The notes under the pieces: model-generated
What the model was told of the DNA's origin: nothing
Databases searched by the model: none
Seen by the model: the letters and a program-made list of their open reading frames with translations, nothing else
Program-made: the position numbers and the translations under genes
Part shown: positions 8,674 to 17,359 of the stretch, in pieces
Numbering within the stretch: the first letter of the stretch is position 1
How the letters are laid out: each line of letters starts with the position of its first letter
Source: Candidatus Latescibacterota bacterium
Lineage (GTDB): Bacteria > Latescibacterota > UBA2968 > UBA8231
Direction: 5' to 3'
Assembly: GCA_007571365.1 (NCBI GenBank)
Contig: RKRN01000283.1
Coordinates: forward strand, 1-38,744
DNA: 38,744 nt

Positions 8674-9385
8674 TTACATACCCCAAATGTCGATCTCGAC
8701 TCCGCTGTCCGCTGGCCGCCGGCCGTGGAATACCTTGTCCTCCCAACGCCGATCCGCTCGTCGGTCAAATACCACCAGATGCCCGGCCTCGGCCGCACAG
8801 CGATCCATGTAGCTAGCCGTCTGCTCCAAACTCTTGTGGAGCACCTTGCACTCAATCGCGATCTTCCGCGTGCGCTCGCCCTGCGGCCACACGATCAGCA
8901 GGTCTGTGCGCCGCCGACCTAAGCCATATTCTCGCTCAATGCGTCTACCGCTGTTGATGATGCGCTGCAAAAAGCCTGCAACAGCAGTTGCGGACCCGCT
9001 TCCTTGTATTGGAACCGTTCGACCCAATGCTCGGAGTGCTCGCGGAAGAAGCTCTGGAACGCCGTCATCAGTTCGACCACATTCAACCGCCCATCGGCAT
9101 CCACGTACCAAGCCGCGTCGTGGACAAGGCCGGACTGGGCGGCGCAGAGCACCCGGGCCAAACTCGGCGAAAATGGCGGACCATGATTTGGCCAAAAAGT
9201 CGTCTCCTATCAAACGCGCCCGAGACGCCAACTCGCCCAGAATGAAGCGCACCGCCTGCTCCACATCTTCGCGTAGGGCTTGAGCACCCTCAATGTTGAC
9301 ATACGCTCAACAGTAAGCCTCCTCAGCGTTGAGCAGGTCGCGCAATGCGAGCAGCACCGAGGTCTGGCCCGCAGGCGGGCGGGAC
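8674..9385 (-). pseudogene. Decayed AAA ATPase/PD-(D/E)XK nuclease gene remnant (AAA-ATPase-like plus PDDEXK_9 type)
   Basis: Recognisable pieces of one protein lie in different frames. From 9380 leftward: a broken P-loop region (GQTSVLLALRDLLN), an in-frame TGA at 9307-9309, then AYVNIEGAQALREDV and ILGELASRAR. The frame shifts at an A-run at 9160-9162 (T-run on the coding strand), giving ARVLCAAQSG...FQYKEAGPQLLLQAF. It shifts back at the run 8969-8973, giving LQRIINSGRRIEREYGLGRRRTDLLIVWP and then IAIECKVLHKSLEQT and IDIWGM. The final part carries the PD-(D/E)XK core (E..GRRRTDLLI...ECK). The N-terminus, including most of Walker A, is lost at the insert boundary. The two shifts compensate and lie in homopolymers, so sequencing error could explain those, but not the nonsense codon and truncation. 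Confidence 0.75.
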
Positions 9386-9391
9386 GCCCGT

Positions 9392-9486
9392 GCAAAAGGT
9401 GATGAAGAACATCCTCTGGGCCACGGAAAACGCCGAGCGGCTCCAGCGCGGCGAACTGCTCAGCGAGCGCGAAGACGACGATTGAG
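9392..9486. repeat. 95-bp direct repeat, copy 2 (orphan copy of the Rieske gene 3' end)
   Basis: Identical to 7326-7420, including the Rieske gene's stop codon, but here not attached to a Rieske gene. It lies 5 bp from the cusA stop. Directly to its left is a GC-rich sequence (GCAGGCGGGCGGGACGCCCG, 9371-9390) that marks the edge of the decayed gene. If the insert were removed by recombination between the copies, the Rieske and cusA genes would end stop to stop. Confidence 0.97.
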
Positions 9487-9491
9487 GGGCA

Positions 9492-12400
9492 TTACCCCGC
9501 TGATCGCCAAGCCGCCACCCGCCGCTTCCACTCCTCGACCGCGCAGTACAGCACCGGCACCAGCGGCGCGGTCAGCACCACCGCCATCATGCCGCCAAAG
9601 GTGGGAATAGCCATCGGCAGCATGAGGTCTGCGCCGCGCCCACTCGCCGTCAGCACGGGGATCAGCGCCAAAATCGTGGTGGCCGCGGTCATCAGACAGG
9701 GGCGGATGCGCCGCACCCCAGCGGCGAGCGCAGCGCGGCGCATCGCCTCAATGGTCGCTGGCTTTTGCGCGCCAAAGACCTGGCGCAGGTACGTCGCCAC
9801 GATCACGCCGTTGTCCGAGGCAATACCAAACAGCGCGAGGAAACCCACCCACACCGCCACGCTCAAGTTCAGCGGACGCACGTGGAAGAGGTCGCGCATT
9901 GGCGTACCAAAGACGGAGAAGTCCAAGAACCATTCCTGCCCGTAGAGCCACAGCATGGCAAAGCCGCCGGCCCAAGCCACGGCGACCCCGGAAAAAACCA
10001 GCAGCGCCGTGGCGGCGTTGCCAAACTGGAAATAGAGAATGAGGAAGATCGTCGCCAGCACCAGCGGCAGCAGCACGTTGAGCTTTTTCTGCGCTCGCAG
10101 TTGGTTTTCGTAACTTCCGGCGAAGGTGTAGCTGACGCCGGTCTCCAGCACCAGATCGCCGCTGGTCCTTTTGTTTTCCAAATGTGCTCGACACGCTTCC
10201 ACCACATCGACTTCCGCGTACCCCGGCTTCTTGTCGAAGAGCACGTAGCCTAGCAAAAAGGTATCCTCGCTCTTGATAACTTGGGGGCCGCGCACGTAGC
10301 GAATCTCGGCCAACTCGCCCAAGGGGAGTTGCGCTCCGTCCGGCGCTGGCACCAGAATCCGCACCAGTTCCTCCATGCTGTCGCGCAATTCGCGCATGTA
10401 GCGCACCCGCACGGGATAGCGCTCGCGCCCTTCTACCGTAGTAGTAACTAGCTTGCCGCCGATGGCGATCTCAATTACGTCCTGCACCTTCTGCAGGGCG
10501 ATGCCGTGGCGGGCAATGGCCGCGCGGTCGATGTGAATCTCCCAGTAGGGCTTGCCGACGATGCGGTCGGCGTTGACAGTCGCCGGCTCTACCGCGGGCA
10601 CTTCCTTGAGCAAGCGCTCTATCTGCAAACCGGCGCGCTCAATGGCCGCCAAACTCGGGCCTTTGATCTCAACGCCCATGGGCGCACGCATCCCGCTCTG
10701 CAGCATGACGAGCCGCGCGGCAATCGGCTGCAACTTCGGTGCCGAGGTCGAGCCGGGGATCTGGCCGGCCCGTGCGATTTCGGCCCATATATCGTCGGGG
10801 CTTTGGACTCCCGGCCAAGCCGTACGCCCCGGATTGAGCGCGGGATCTAAGGGCGGACGCCACAAGCGGAAAGGCCGCCCAGACTCGTCGGGTACGAGGC
10901 GACCAGCCCGGTCGCGCAGATAGCGGCCCGACACCTCGTAGGGCATGCCATCCGGGGCCAGCGCCGGCGTACCATCCCGGGCGCGGAATAGATCGGTGGA
11001 TCGCTCGTCAAAAGCGAATAACAGGCGGCGGCCATCCTCGTCAGTGACATATTCCGCGCGATAGTTGATCACAGTCTCAATCATGGAAATAGGCGCGGGG
11101 TCCAGCGGCGACTCCGCCCGTCCCAGCTTGCCCACTGCGGACTCCACCTCTGGTATTTGCGCGATGGCCGCGTTTTGCTTTTGCAGGACATTGAGCACCT
11201 CGCCGATGGAGGCGTGCGGCATGGTCGTCGGCATCCACAGAAACGAACCTTCGTCGAGCGGCGGCATAAACTCCTTGCCCAACCCAGGCAGGGCCTCGGC
11301 AAGAGCGGCAAAGGGCGCTGAATGGCGCAGGGCGGTCGGCACAAAGCCGAAGACGCGGGCAAAACCCAACCACGCGGACGCGCCGGCCAGCAGCAGTACC
11401 AGCGGGAAAAGCAGGGCTAAGCCCTTGTGATCCAAGCACCACCGGAGCACGCGGGGAAATGCGATTTGCCAGGCGCGCAAGAGCGCCAACAGACCGCCAA
11501 TCAAGCCAGCGGCGAAGACAACATTGCGCCATCCGCCCTTTTCCGGGCCCAAGGGCAACCAGTGTTCCGCCAGCACAACGACGATCCCAACAGCCAGCGC
11601 GGCCAGCGCACCCCGCGCTACCCACCAGCGCACCCACTCCGGTAGGCGAGCGGCGAGCAAGTGATAGGTCCCAATCGCTATCAGCAGCAAGCCAACCCAC
11701 CACACCAGCGCGATCCCCACTCCGAGGCCGCAGGCCACCCAAAGACCAGGGGCCCAACGCCCTAGGCGCGCGCCAAACGCGCAGTGCGCCAAGGCCGGCA
11801 AAGCCGTCAGCGCCAGCCACATAGCGGCTAACAGCGCAAAAGTCTTGGTAAAGGCCAGCGGCGCAAAGAGCTTGCCCTCGGCCCCTTCCATGGCAAAGAC
11901 CGGCAAAAAGCCCACCACCGTGGTCAGCACGGCCGTCAGCACGGCGCCGCCGACCTCGCGCGTGGCGCGGAAGACCACTTCCAAGCGATCGTCCTCGGCA
12001 TCTGCATCCTCTAGGTGCTTGAGGATGTTCTCGCTGATGACGATGCCCATATCGACCATGGTGCCGATGGCAATGGCAATGCCGGAGAGGGCCACTATAT
12101 TGGCGTCCATGCCAAAGACCTTCATCGCGGCAAAGCAGACGAGCACAGAAAGCGGCAACAGGCCAGCAACCAGCATGGCGCCGCGCAAATTCATCACCAG
12201 CACCAGCACCACGATCGCCGTTACCAGCACCTCCTCGCTCAAGGCGCGCTCCAGCGTCCCCAACGTCTCCTCAATCAAGCCAGATCGGTCATAAAAGGGG
12301 ATTATCTGCACATAGCTGACCCGTCCGTCGGGCAGGGTTTTCTTGGGCAAGCTCGGGGCAATTTCGGCAATTTTGGCCTTGACGCTTTCAATAGCGGCCA

Positions 12401-13358
12401 GCGGATTGGCACCATGGCGCGCCACCACCACGCCGCCGACCACCTCGGCCCCTTCCTTGTCCAACGCGCCGCGCCGCAGTGCCGGTCCCAGCGCGACCCG
12501 TGCGACGTTTTTGACGTAAATCGGCACGTGGTCCCGGGCCTTAATGACGGCGTTTTCTAAGTCGGCCAAGCTTTTGACAAAGCCGATGCCGCGAATGACG
12601 TACTCAACTCGATTCAGCTCTACGGTGCGCGCACCCACGTCGCGGTTGGCCATCTGCACCGCGCGGAAGACCTCGTCGAGCCGCACCCCATAGGCGCGCA
12701 TTGCGTCCGGGTTGACGTCGATCTGGTACTCCTGCACAAAGCCGCCTACGGAGGCGACCTCGCTGACGCCGGCGGCGGCCAGCAGGGCATAGCGCACCTG
12801 CCAGTCCTGAATGCGGCGCAACTCGTGCAAATCCCAACCCCCCGTGGGCGCACCCTGTTCGTCGCGGCCTTCTAGCGTGTACCAGAATATCTGCCCCAAG
12901 GCCGTTGCGTCCGGCCCCAAGGCCGGCTGGACGCCCGCGGGCAGCAGACCGGCCGGCAGGCTGTTGAGCTTTTCGAGGATGCGGGAGCGCGACCAGTAGA
13001 AATCGACTTCTTCGGCAAAAATCACATAGATGCTCGAAAAGCCGAACATGGAGGAACTGCGGATCGTCTCGACGCCCGGTACGCCCAACAGCGCCGCCGT
13101 CAGCGGATAGGTCACCTGATCTTCCACGTCTTGCGGCGAGCGACCCGGCCATTCGCTGAAGACGATTTGTTGGTTCTCGCCGATATCGGGGATCGCGTCT
13201 ACGGGCACGGGATCGCGCGGCAGCCACGCCAATTCCCAAGCAAAGGGGGCGACCGCCAGGCCCCACCCCACGAGGCCGACCAACACGAGCGCGGCAACTA
13301 GCTTGCGCGTGAGAAAGAAGCGCACCAGGCGGGCGAGCAGCGCGTTTTGCCCTTCCAT
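9492..13358 (-). CDS. cusA: Heavy-metal efflux RND inner-membrane pump, CusA/CzcA type
   Basis: A 1288-aa inner-membrane proton-driven exporter of the HME-RND class, most likely for Cu(I)/Ag(I) given its partners. Family marks include the N-terminal VPVDAIPDIGENQQIVFSEWPG, MFGFSSIYVIF, the TM4 region MVDMGIVISENILKHLE, and the C-terminal RPCLMTAATTILALIPVL and MAIPTFGGM. It is about 240 aa longer than E. coli CusA. One extra block (about residues 530-640) is hydrophobic and could add three or four membrane helices. Another (about 765-875) is a periplasmic insertion with DEDGRRLLFAFDER-type sequence. The start is ATG at 13358, sharing one base with the cusB stop (TGATG). It is the last gene of the efflux operon. 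The RND class is certain; metal specificity is inferred. Confidence 0.95.
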   Translation of the reverse strand: MEGQNALLARLVRFFLTRKLVAALVLVGLVGWGLAVAPFAWELAWLPRDPVPVDAIPDIGENQQIVFSEWPGRSPQDVEDQVTYPLTAALLGVPGVETIRSSSMFGFSSIYVIFAEEVDFYWSRSRILEKLNSLPAGLLPAGVQPALGPDATALGQIFWYTLEGRDEQGAPTGGWDLHELRRIQDWQVRYALLAAAGVSEVASVGGFVQEYQIDVNPDAMRAYGVRLDEVFRAVQMANRDVGARTVELNRVEYVIRGIGFVKSLADLENAVIKARDHVPIYVKNVARVALGPALRRGALDKEGAEVVGGVVVARHGANPLAAIESVKAKIAEIAPSLPKKTLPDGRVSYVQIIPFYDRSGLIEETLGTLERALSEEVLVTAIVVLVLVMNLRGAMLVAGLLPLSVLVCFAAMKVFGMDANIVALSGIAIAIGTMVDMGIVISENILKHLEDADAEDDRLEVVFRATREVGGAVLTAVLTTVVGFLPVFAMEGAEGKLFAPLAFTKTFALLAAMWLALTALPALAHCAFGARLGRWAPGLWVACGLGVGIALVWWVGLLLIAIGTYHLLAARLPEWVRWWVARGALAALAVGIVVVLAEHWLPLGPEKGGWRNVVFAAGLIGGLLALLRAWQIAFPRVLRWCLDHKGLALLFPLVLLLAGASAWLGFARVFGFVPTALRHSAPFAALAEALPGLGKEFMPPLDEGSFLWMPTTMPHASIGEVLNVLQKQNAAIAQIPEVESAVGKLGRAESPLDPAPISMIETVINYRAEYVTDEDGRRLLFAFDERSTDLFRARDGTPALAPDGMPYEVSGRYLRDRAGRLVPDESGRPFRLWRPPLDPALNPGRTAWPGVQSPDDIWAEIARAGQIPGSTSAPKLQPIAARLVMLQSGMRAPMGVEIKGPSLAAIERAGLQIERLLKEVPAVEPATVNADRIVGKPYWEIHIDRAAIARHGIALQKVQDVIEIAIGGKLVTTTVEGRERYPVRVRYMRELRDSMEELVRILVPAPDGAQLPLGELAEIRYVRGPQVIKSEDTFLLGYVLFDKKPGYAEVDVVEACRAHLENKRTSGDLVLETGVSYTFAGSYENQLRAQKKLNVLLPLVLATIFLILYFQFGNAATALLVFSGVAVAWAGGFAMLWLYGQEWFLDFSVFGTPMRDLFHVRPLNLSVAVWVGFLALFGIASDNGVIVATYLRQVFGAQKPATIEAMRRAALAAGVRRIRPCLMTAATTILALIPVLTASGRGADLMLPMAIPTFGGMMAVVLTAPLVPVLYCAVEEWKRRVAAWRSAG

Positions 13359-14812
13359 CAGTGGCCTCCGTGGTGGTGCTCATGCCGGGCGGGGGCCGCC
13401 GCGCCGCCTGCCGGGTACATCGCACTCGGCTGGGCGAGGATCTGGAGGGCACTGTCGATTTTGAACGCGCCGTTGACCACCACTTCCTCCCCCTCGCGCA
13501 GCCCCTCGCGGACTAGGTAGTAATCCCCAGCCCGCGGCCCGAGCGCGACCTCGCGGCCCTCGTACAGGCCCGCGCCGAGCGCGACGTACACTACGGCGCG
13601 TTTGCCGGTCAGCAGCGGTGCTGAAGCGGGCACCACTAGCGGCATCTCGCGCTCGGGCGCGTCGCCAAGGTCATACAGCTCTTCGGCACGCACCAAGGCC
13701 ATGCCGCATATATCACAGGAGCCGGGCGCGTCGCGGACAATCTCTGGGTGCATGGGGCTGATCCACTTGCCCTTGAGCGCGGGTGACACGGCGCGCCCGT
13801 GGGCTCCCACCTCGGCTTGAGCCACAGCCCACACCAGCATCCCCGGCTTGAGCCGACCTTGCTCGTTTGCCACGTTGACCCGCACGCGCACGGTACGCGT
13901 GCGCTCGTCCAGCACCGGATCGACGAAAGATATCTGGCCGCTAAATACCTCGCCCGGATAGGCTTCGGTCGAGAACTCGACGGCTTGGCCGTAGTGGATC
14001 CAAGATATATCCGACTCGTAGGCGCGGAGTTCCAGCCACAGCCGCGACAAGTCCGCGATAGTGTAAATCGGCGTCCCGGTCTGCACGTACGCGCCCTCGC
14101 TGAGGTGCTTTTCTATCACCACGCCGCCGGTTGGGGCGTAGATCGTCAGGTGGTCGGAAGCGCGGCCGGTGCGCTCGATGCGCTCGATTTGCTCCTCCTT
14201 CAGCCCGAGCAGGCGCAGCTTTTCGCGTGCAGCCGCGACCGTCGCTTGCGCGGTCTGCCCAACGGACGTGCCGCTGTCGCCCAGTCGCTCGCGAGCGCGC
14301 CGGGCCTGAATCAGCTCCTCTTGGGCGGTCAACAACTCGGGGCTGTAGAGATAGGCTATGTGGTCGCCCTGTTCGACCCGCACGCCCGTGTAGTCCACGT
14401 ATAGCCGGTCGATCCGGCCCGCTACCCAAGCGGTAATGGAGCGAACTTGCGTCTCATCTACCGCGATCTTGCCGACCAGCCGCGTCTCGACTGGCGCGAA
14501 GCGGCGCTCGACCGGCGCAGTCTGGATGCTAGCCAGCTCCTGCGCGGCCGGCGAGAGGCGCAATTGGCGCGGCCCCAAGGAGTCGCCGGCCGCGGGCGCG
14601 GCCACCGGGATTAGGTCCATCGCGCATAGTGGGCACTGGCCCGGGCCGGGTTGGCGGATCTGCGGGTGCATCGAGCAGGTCCACGTTTCTCCCGGCTCGG
14701 CAACTACGGCAGGTGTATGGCCGCCGTCCGAACCGCTCAAACCCCACCCCACCATCAAACCGACGATCCCCGCCACAATGCCGGTAGCTACTATTTGTTT
14801 TATTGCTTTCAC
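13358..14812 (-). CDS. cusB: RND membrane fusion protein, CusB type, with two heavy-metal-binding domains
   Basis: A 484-aa periplasmic adaptor linking the RND pump to the outer-membrane channel. One N-terminal membrane segment (IVATGIVAGIVGLMVGWGL) precedes a heavy-metal-binding domain, CSMHPQI...CPLCAMDL (residues 46-66). The fusion-protein core follows (barrel-sandwich AYLYSPELLTAQEEL, alpha-hairpin, beta-barrel). A second heavy-metal-binding domain, SPMHPEIVRDAPGSCDICGMAL (in two pieces, about 347-368), is inserted before the membrane-proximal domain. The protein ends in a His-rich tail, HEHHHGGH. Met, Cys and His placement fits copper or silver delivery. The start is GTG, overlapping the cusC stop as GTGA, so translation is coupled. 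Confidence 0.93.
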   Translation of the reverse strand: MKAIKQIVATGIVAGIVGLMVGWGLSGSDGGHTPAVVAEPGETWTCSMHPQIRQPGPGQCPLCAMDLIPVAAPAAGDSLGPRQLRLSPAAQELASIQTAPVERRFAPVETRLVGKIAVDETQVRSITAWVAGRIDRLYVDYTGVRVEQGDHIAYLYSPELLTAQEELIQARRARERLGDSGTSVGQTAQATVAAAREKLRLLGLKEEQIERIERTGRASDHLTIYAPTGGVVIEKHLSEGAYVQTGTPIYTIADLSRLWLELRAYESDISWIHYGQAVEFSTEAYPGEVFSGQISFVDPVLDERTRTVRVRVNVANEQGRLKPGMLVWAVAQAEVGAHGRAVSPALKGKWISPMHPEIVRDAPGSCDICGMALVRAEELYDLGDAPEREMPLVVPASAPLLTGKRAVVYVALGAGLYEGREVALGPRAGDYYLVREGLREGEEVVVNGAFKIDSALQILAQPSAMYPAGGAAAPARHEHHHGGH

Positions 14813-16068
14813 GGTTGGCTTTCCTCCGTGGGTTCGCCGACCAGCTTTTCAATCTCGGCCCAATAAAGGGCTTGGTCGGTACGCGCCCGTTCGTACGCTA
14901 GCTGAAACGCCAGCAGAGTGCGTTGGGCGTCGATAACTGCGAGAAAATCGCTGCGGTCGGCGGCAAAGGCGCGTTGGGTTACGTTGAGTGCCTGTTCGGC
15001 CTTGGGCAGCAGACTGTCTCGGTAGAGGGCACTGCGGCTTTGGGCGTCGCGCTGCTTGTACAAGGCCAGTTCCAACTCGGCAACGAGCCTATTTTTTTCG
15101 TCCGCAACGCCCTGTAAGGCGGCCTGATGGCTCAGCTTGGCCGCGCGTTTTTCGGCCTCGTAGAACGAGCGCCACAAGGGCAAATTGATCGTGGCCATAG
15201 CCATCAGTGGATTTTCGCCGCGGTCGCCGATGTGGATGTAATCGAGACTTAAGGTCAGGTCCGGGTAGAACTGCTTGGCGGCCAACTCAACGCCTAGCGA
15301 CTGCGCTCGCGCTTGCGCTTGCTGCATTTGCAGCACTGGATTCGCGGCCGGCAAGCGAGCCTTTAGCATTTCCTCGTCGAACTCCGGCGCGGCCATGGAC
15401 AGCGAGTCGGGCACGGCTATCCGAGCAGTCGCCGCGCGACCGAGTGAGGCATTTAACCGCGCCGTGGCCGGACGCCGCTGCTGACGCAGGCTGCGGAGTT
15501 GATCCTCCAAGCGACCCAATTCCACCTGCGCCTTGAGCACCGGAGCGTGCTCTCCAGTGCCGCCGCGATAGCGAGTGCGGCCTACTTCTTCTAGGTGGGC
15601 CAATAGCCGCAAATTCTCCTCGGTGACGGCGATGGCCCGCTCCAAAAAGTAGCAGTCGTAGTACGCGGCCTTGACCTCAAAGACCAGCGAGCGCCGAGTG
15701 GCCGCATAGCGCTGGCCCTCGACTTTGGCTTCTTGCTGGGCGATCCGCCCCTTGAGCGCCAACTTGCCCTTCCACGGGAAGGTTTGCGCCGCGCTAAAGC
15801 GCATCTCCTGCGGCCCGCTGCGCGTCTCCACCGGGCGAGCGAAATAGCCGTAGGCCAAGCGGGGATCGGCCCAAGCACTGGCCGGAGCCACTTTTGCCAA
15901 GGCGGCCTTGTAGCGGGCCAAAGCCTGCTTGAGCTGGGGGTTGTGCTGTTCGGCGTAGCGCACGTATTCCGCCAGTTCGGCTCGGGGATCGAGCACTGCT
16001 TCTTCCTGCGCCCCAACCGGTCCGGCGAGCAGACCGGCGAGCAACAGGGCCGTTCTATTTTTGGACAT
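14809..16068 (-). CDS. cusC: TolC-family outer-membrane channel of the efflux system (CusC-like)
   Basis: A 419-aa outer-membrane efflux protein with a signal peptide (ALLLAGLLAGPVGAQ). Two OEP repeats are visible, each with a long helical hairpin: PQLKQALARYKAALAKVAP early in the first, and PVLQMQQAQARAQSLGVELA in the second. The terminal helix is FQLAYERARTDQALYWAEIEKLVG. It lacks a lipobox cysteine, unlike E. coli CusC, and fits the bacteroidete-like TolC subset found with CusA/B. ATG start with GAGGAG seven bases upstream. It lies 129 bp downstream of the Cys/His-rich small protein gene and overlaps cusB by 4 bases. Confidence 0.93.
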   Translation of the reverse strand: MSKNRTALLLAGLLAGPVGAQEEAVLDPRAELAEYVRYAEQHNPQLKQALARYKAALAKVAPASAWADPRLAYGYFARPVETRSGPQEMRFSAAQTFPWKGKLALKGRIAQQEAKVEGQRYAATRRSLVFEVKAAYYDCYFLERAIAVTEENLRLLAHLEEVGRTRYRGGTGEHAPVLKAQVELGRLEDQLRSLRQQRRPATARLNASLGRAATARIAVPDSLSMAAPEFDEEMLKARLPAANPVLQMQQAQARAQSLGVELAAKQFYPDLTLSLDYIHIGDRGENPLMAMATINLPLWRSFYEAEKRAAKLSHQAALQGVADEKNRLVAELELALYKQRDAQSRSALYRDSLLPKAEQALNVTQRAFAADRSDFLAVIDAQRTLLAFQLAYERARTDQALYWAEIEKLVGEPTEESQP

Positions 16069-16197
16069 GCAAATACTCCTCGCCGCGCAGGCCCCAAATG
16101 CACATACAGGCCCGGCAAATTGAGTGGAGTGTGAGACTTAGAAGCGTCTGGAAACCCCGAGCGGCCCTTTCTTAGGACCAACTCGGTGCGGCGAGGA

Positions 16198-16548
16198 TCA
16201 GATCAGGAAGGAACAGTAGAGCTGGAAAAGCGGCGGATGCGGCTGGGGGATGCGGTGGGTCGGCGACCGGAGCGCAGCCGAGCGAGGCCGCAGCAAGGCG
16301 ACCCCGGCCATGCCGACCACGGACGTTGCGACGGATGGCTGCTCGGCTGGGGGGACGAACTGGTGCGCTGCGCTGTTTTCCGCGTCTAGACAGCAACAAC
16401 CTGCTTGCAGGCCCTCGCCGCAGGCGTGGGCGACGTGGCAGGGCATGGGCGTGGCCGCTGAAACAGGAGCGCAGAGAACCTGCCAGCCGCTACAGGCCAA
16501 GGCCAATAGCAGGACTAAGGATGGGGTTAGGGGGCGAAGGATTTTCAT
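16198..16548 (-). CDS. Small exported Cys/His-rich protein at the head of the copper-efflux operon
   Basis: A predicted 116-aa protein starting at the ATG at 16548. It has a hydrophobic N-terminus (LTPSLVLLLALACSGWQVLC) that could be a signal peptide, then PMPCHVAHACGEGLQAGCCC, a cluster of Cys, His and Met suited to soft-metal binding. A short hydrophobic stretch (VATSVVGMAGVALL) and a Pro/His-containing tail follow. The frame is open upstream to 16650, but the longer start has no better ribosome site and would mask the signal. I know no named family. Its position directly ahead of cusCBA, and its composition, suggest a periplasmic copper sensor, carrier or sponge. This is an inference, and the gene itself is only moderately certain. 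Confidence 0.6.
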   Translation of the reverse strand: MKILRPLTPSLVLLLALACSGWQVLCAPVSAATPMPCHVAHACGEGLQAGCCCLDAENSAAHQFVPPAEQPSVATSVVGMAGVALLRPRSAALRSPTHRIPQPHPPLFQLYCSFLI

Positions 16549-16624
16549 TTCGCTAACTCTGGTTACGTCGCTAGCCGCAGCGGAGGCCCGGCCCTTTTTG
16601 TGCCTCTGAAAGGTTCGACAGCCG

Positions 16625-17341
16625 CTACTTCGGCACCATTTTCCGCACACCGCGCTCGTACACCACGTCGTACTCGCCCTCCGGCACCTCCATGGCCCGC
16701 ACGGCCAATTCGCCCATCGTCACCAGCGGCTCAGACTGCAAAAGCAGTTCGTCAAACGACTCCTCGGGCGTCTTGCCCGTGGTGTCTAAGACGACCGTGC
16801 GCCTGTGGTGGGTAAACAGCGACGCGGCGATTTCTTCCTCAAAGCGCGCTTTGACCTCGGCAATATGTTCTCGACGCACGACTGGATATTCGTGCGGGCT
16901 ATCCTGCATCCGCCGCGCGATCTCCTCGTCGGAGGCCGTTACGTGGAATAGCACCACATCGGGCAGATGGGCCTCTAATACCAGCGATTCGTAGAGCCGC
17001 TGAAAGCCATAGTGGAAGTTCGGGTAGTAAAAGCTGTCCGGGTCATCGCCGTAAAAGCGGGTGTACACGGCTTCCTCTAAATGCCAGCCGACGATCAGCG
17101 GACAGGCGTACTTTTTGATGATGTCCACGTGGTAGTGGATCTGCATTCGCTGGGAGCGCTCCTTCATGTCGTTGGGCAGGCCGACCAAGATCTGGCGCGA
17201 CTCCGGGCTGAGCGAAGCGTCGGGAAGCGTGAAGTGATCGTCGCCGTGGATGGGGACTTGGCGGTGCCGATAGTACTCCCCGAGCATGGTGGCCAGTGTG
17301 CTTTTCCCCGCGTATTCAATGCCGGCAAAAATGCTGCGCAT
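16625..17341 (-). CDS. P-loop nucleoside/thymidylate-kinase-like protein
   Basis: A 238-aa cytoplasmic protein. Walker A is GIEYAGKST (residues 7-15), the form used by thymidylate/deoxynucleoside-kinase-like NTPases. A lid-like region (ASDEEIARRMQDSPHEYPVVRREH, split here around residues 138-160) contains Arg residues. A C-terminal strand, VVLDTTGKTPEES, is typical of small-molecule kinases. The last 40 residues (VPEGEYDVVYERGVRKMVPK region) are extra relative to simple dNMP kinases. The substrate is unknown. ATG start with an excellent ribosome site (AAGGAGAG five bases upstream). It is divergent from hemH across 89 bp, and its stop is 76 bp from the Cys/His-rich gene start, so it might be co-transcribed with the efflux operon. 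Confidence 0.75.
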   Translation of the reverse strand: MRSIFAGIEYAGKSTLATMLGEYYRHRQVPIHGDDHFTLPDASLSPESRQILVGLPNDMKERSQRMQIHYHVDIIKKYACPLIVGWHLEEAVYTRFYGDDPDSFYYPNFHYGFQRLYESLVLEAHLPDVVLFHVTASDEEIARRMQDSPHEYPVVRREHIAEVKARFEEEIAASLFTHHRRTVVLDTTGKTPEESFDELLLQSEPLVTMGELAVRAMEVPEGEYDVVYERGVRKMVPK

Positions 17342-17359
17342 ATTTACTCTCCTTCGGGC

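Noticed and set aside
9329..9610. Plus-strand open frame spanning the 95-bp repeat and the cusA end
   Set aside because: It crosses unrelated segments, reads the duplicated Rieske tail in the wrong frame and lies opposite the cusA coding end.
12604..13452. 282-aa minus-strand frame overlapping cusA and cusB
   Set aside because: It is a shifted-frame Arg-rich shadow of cusA in GC-rich DNA.
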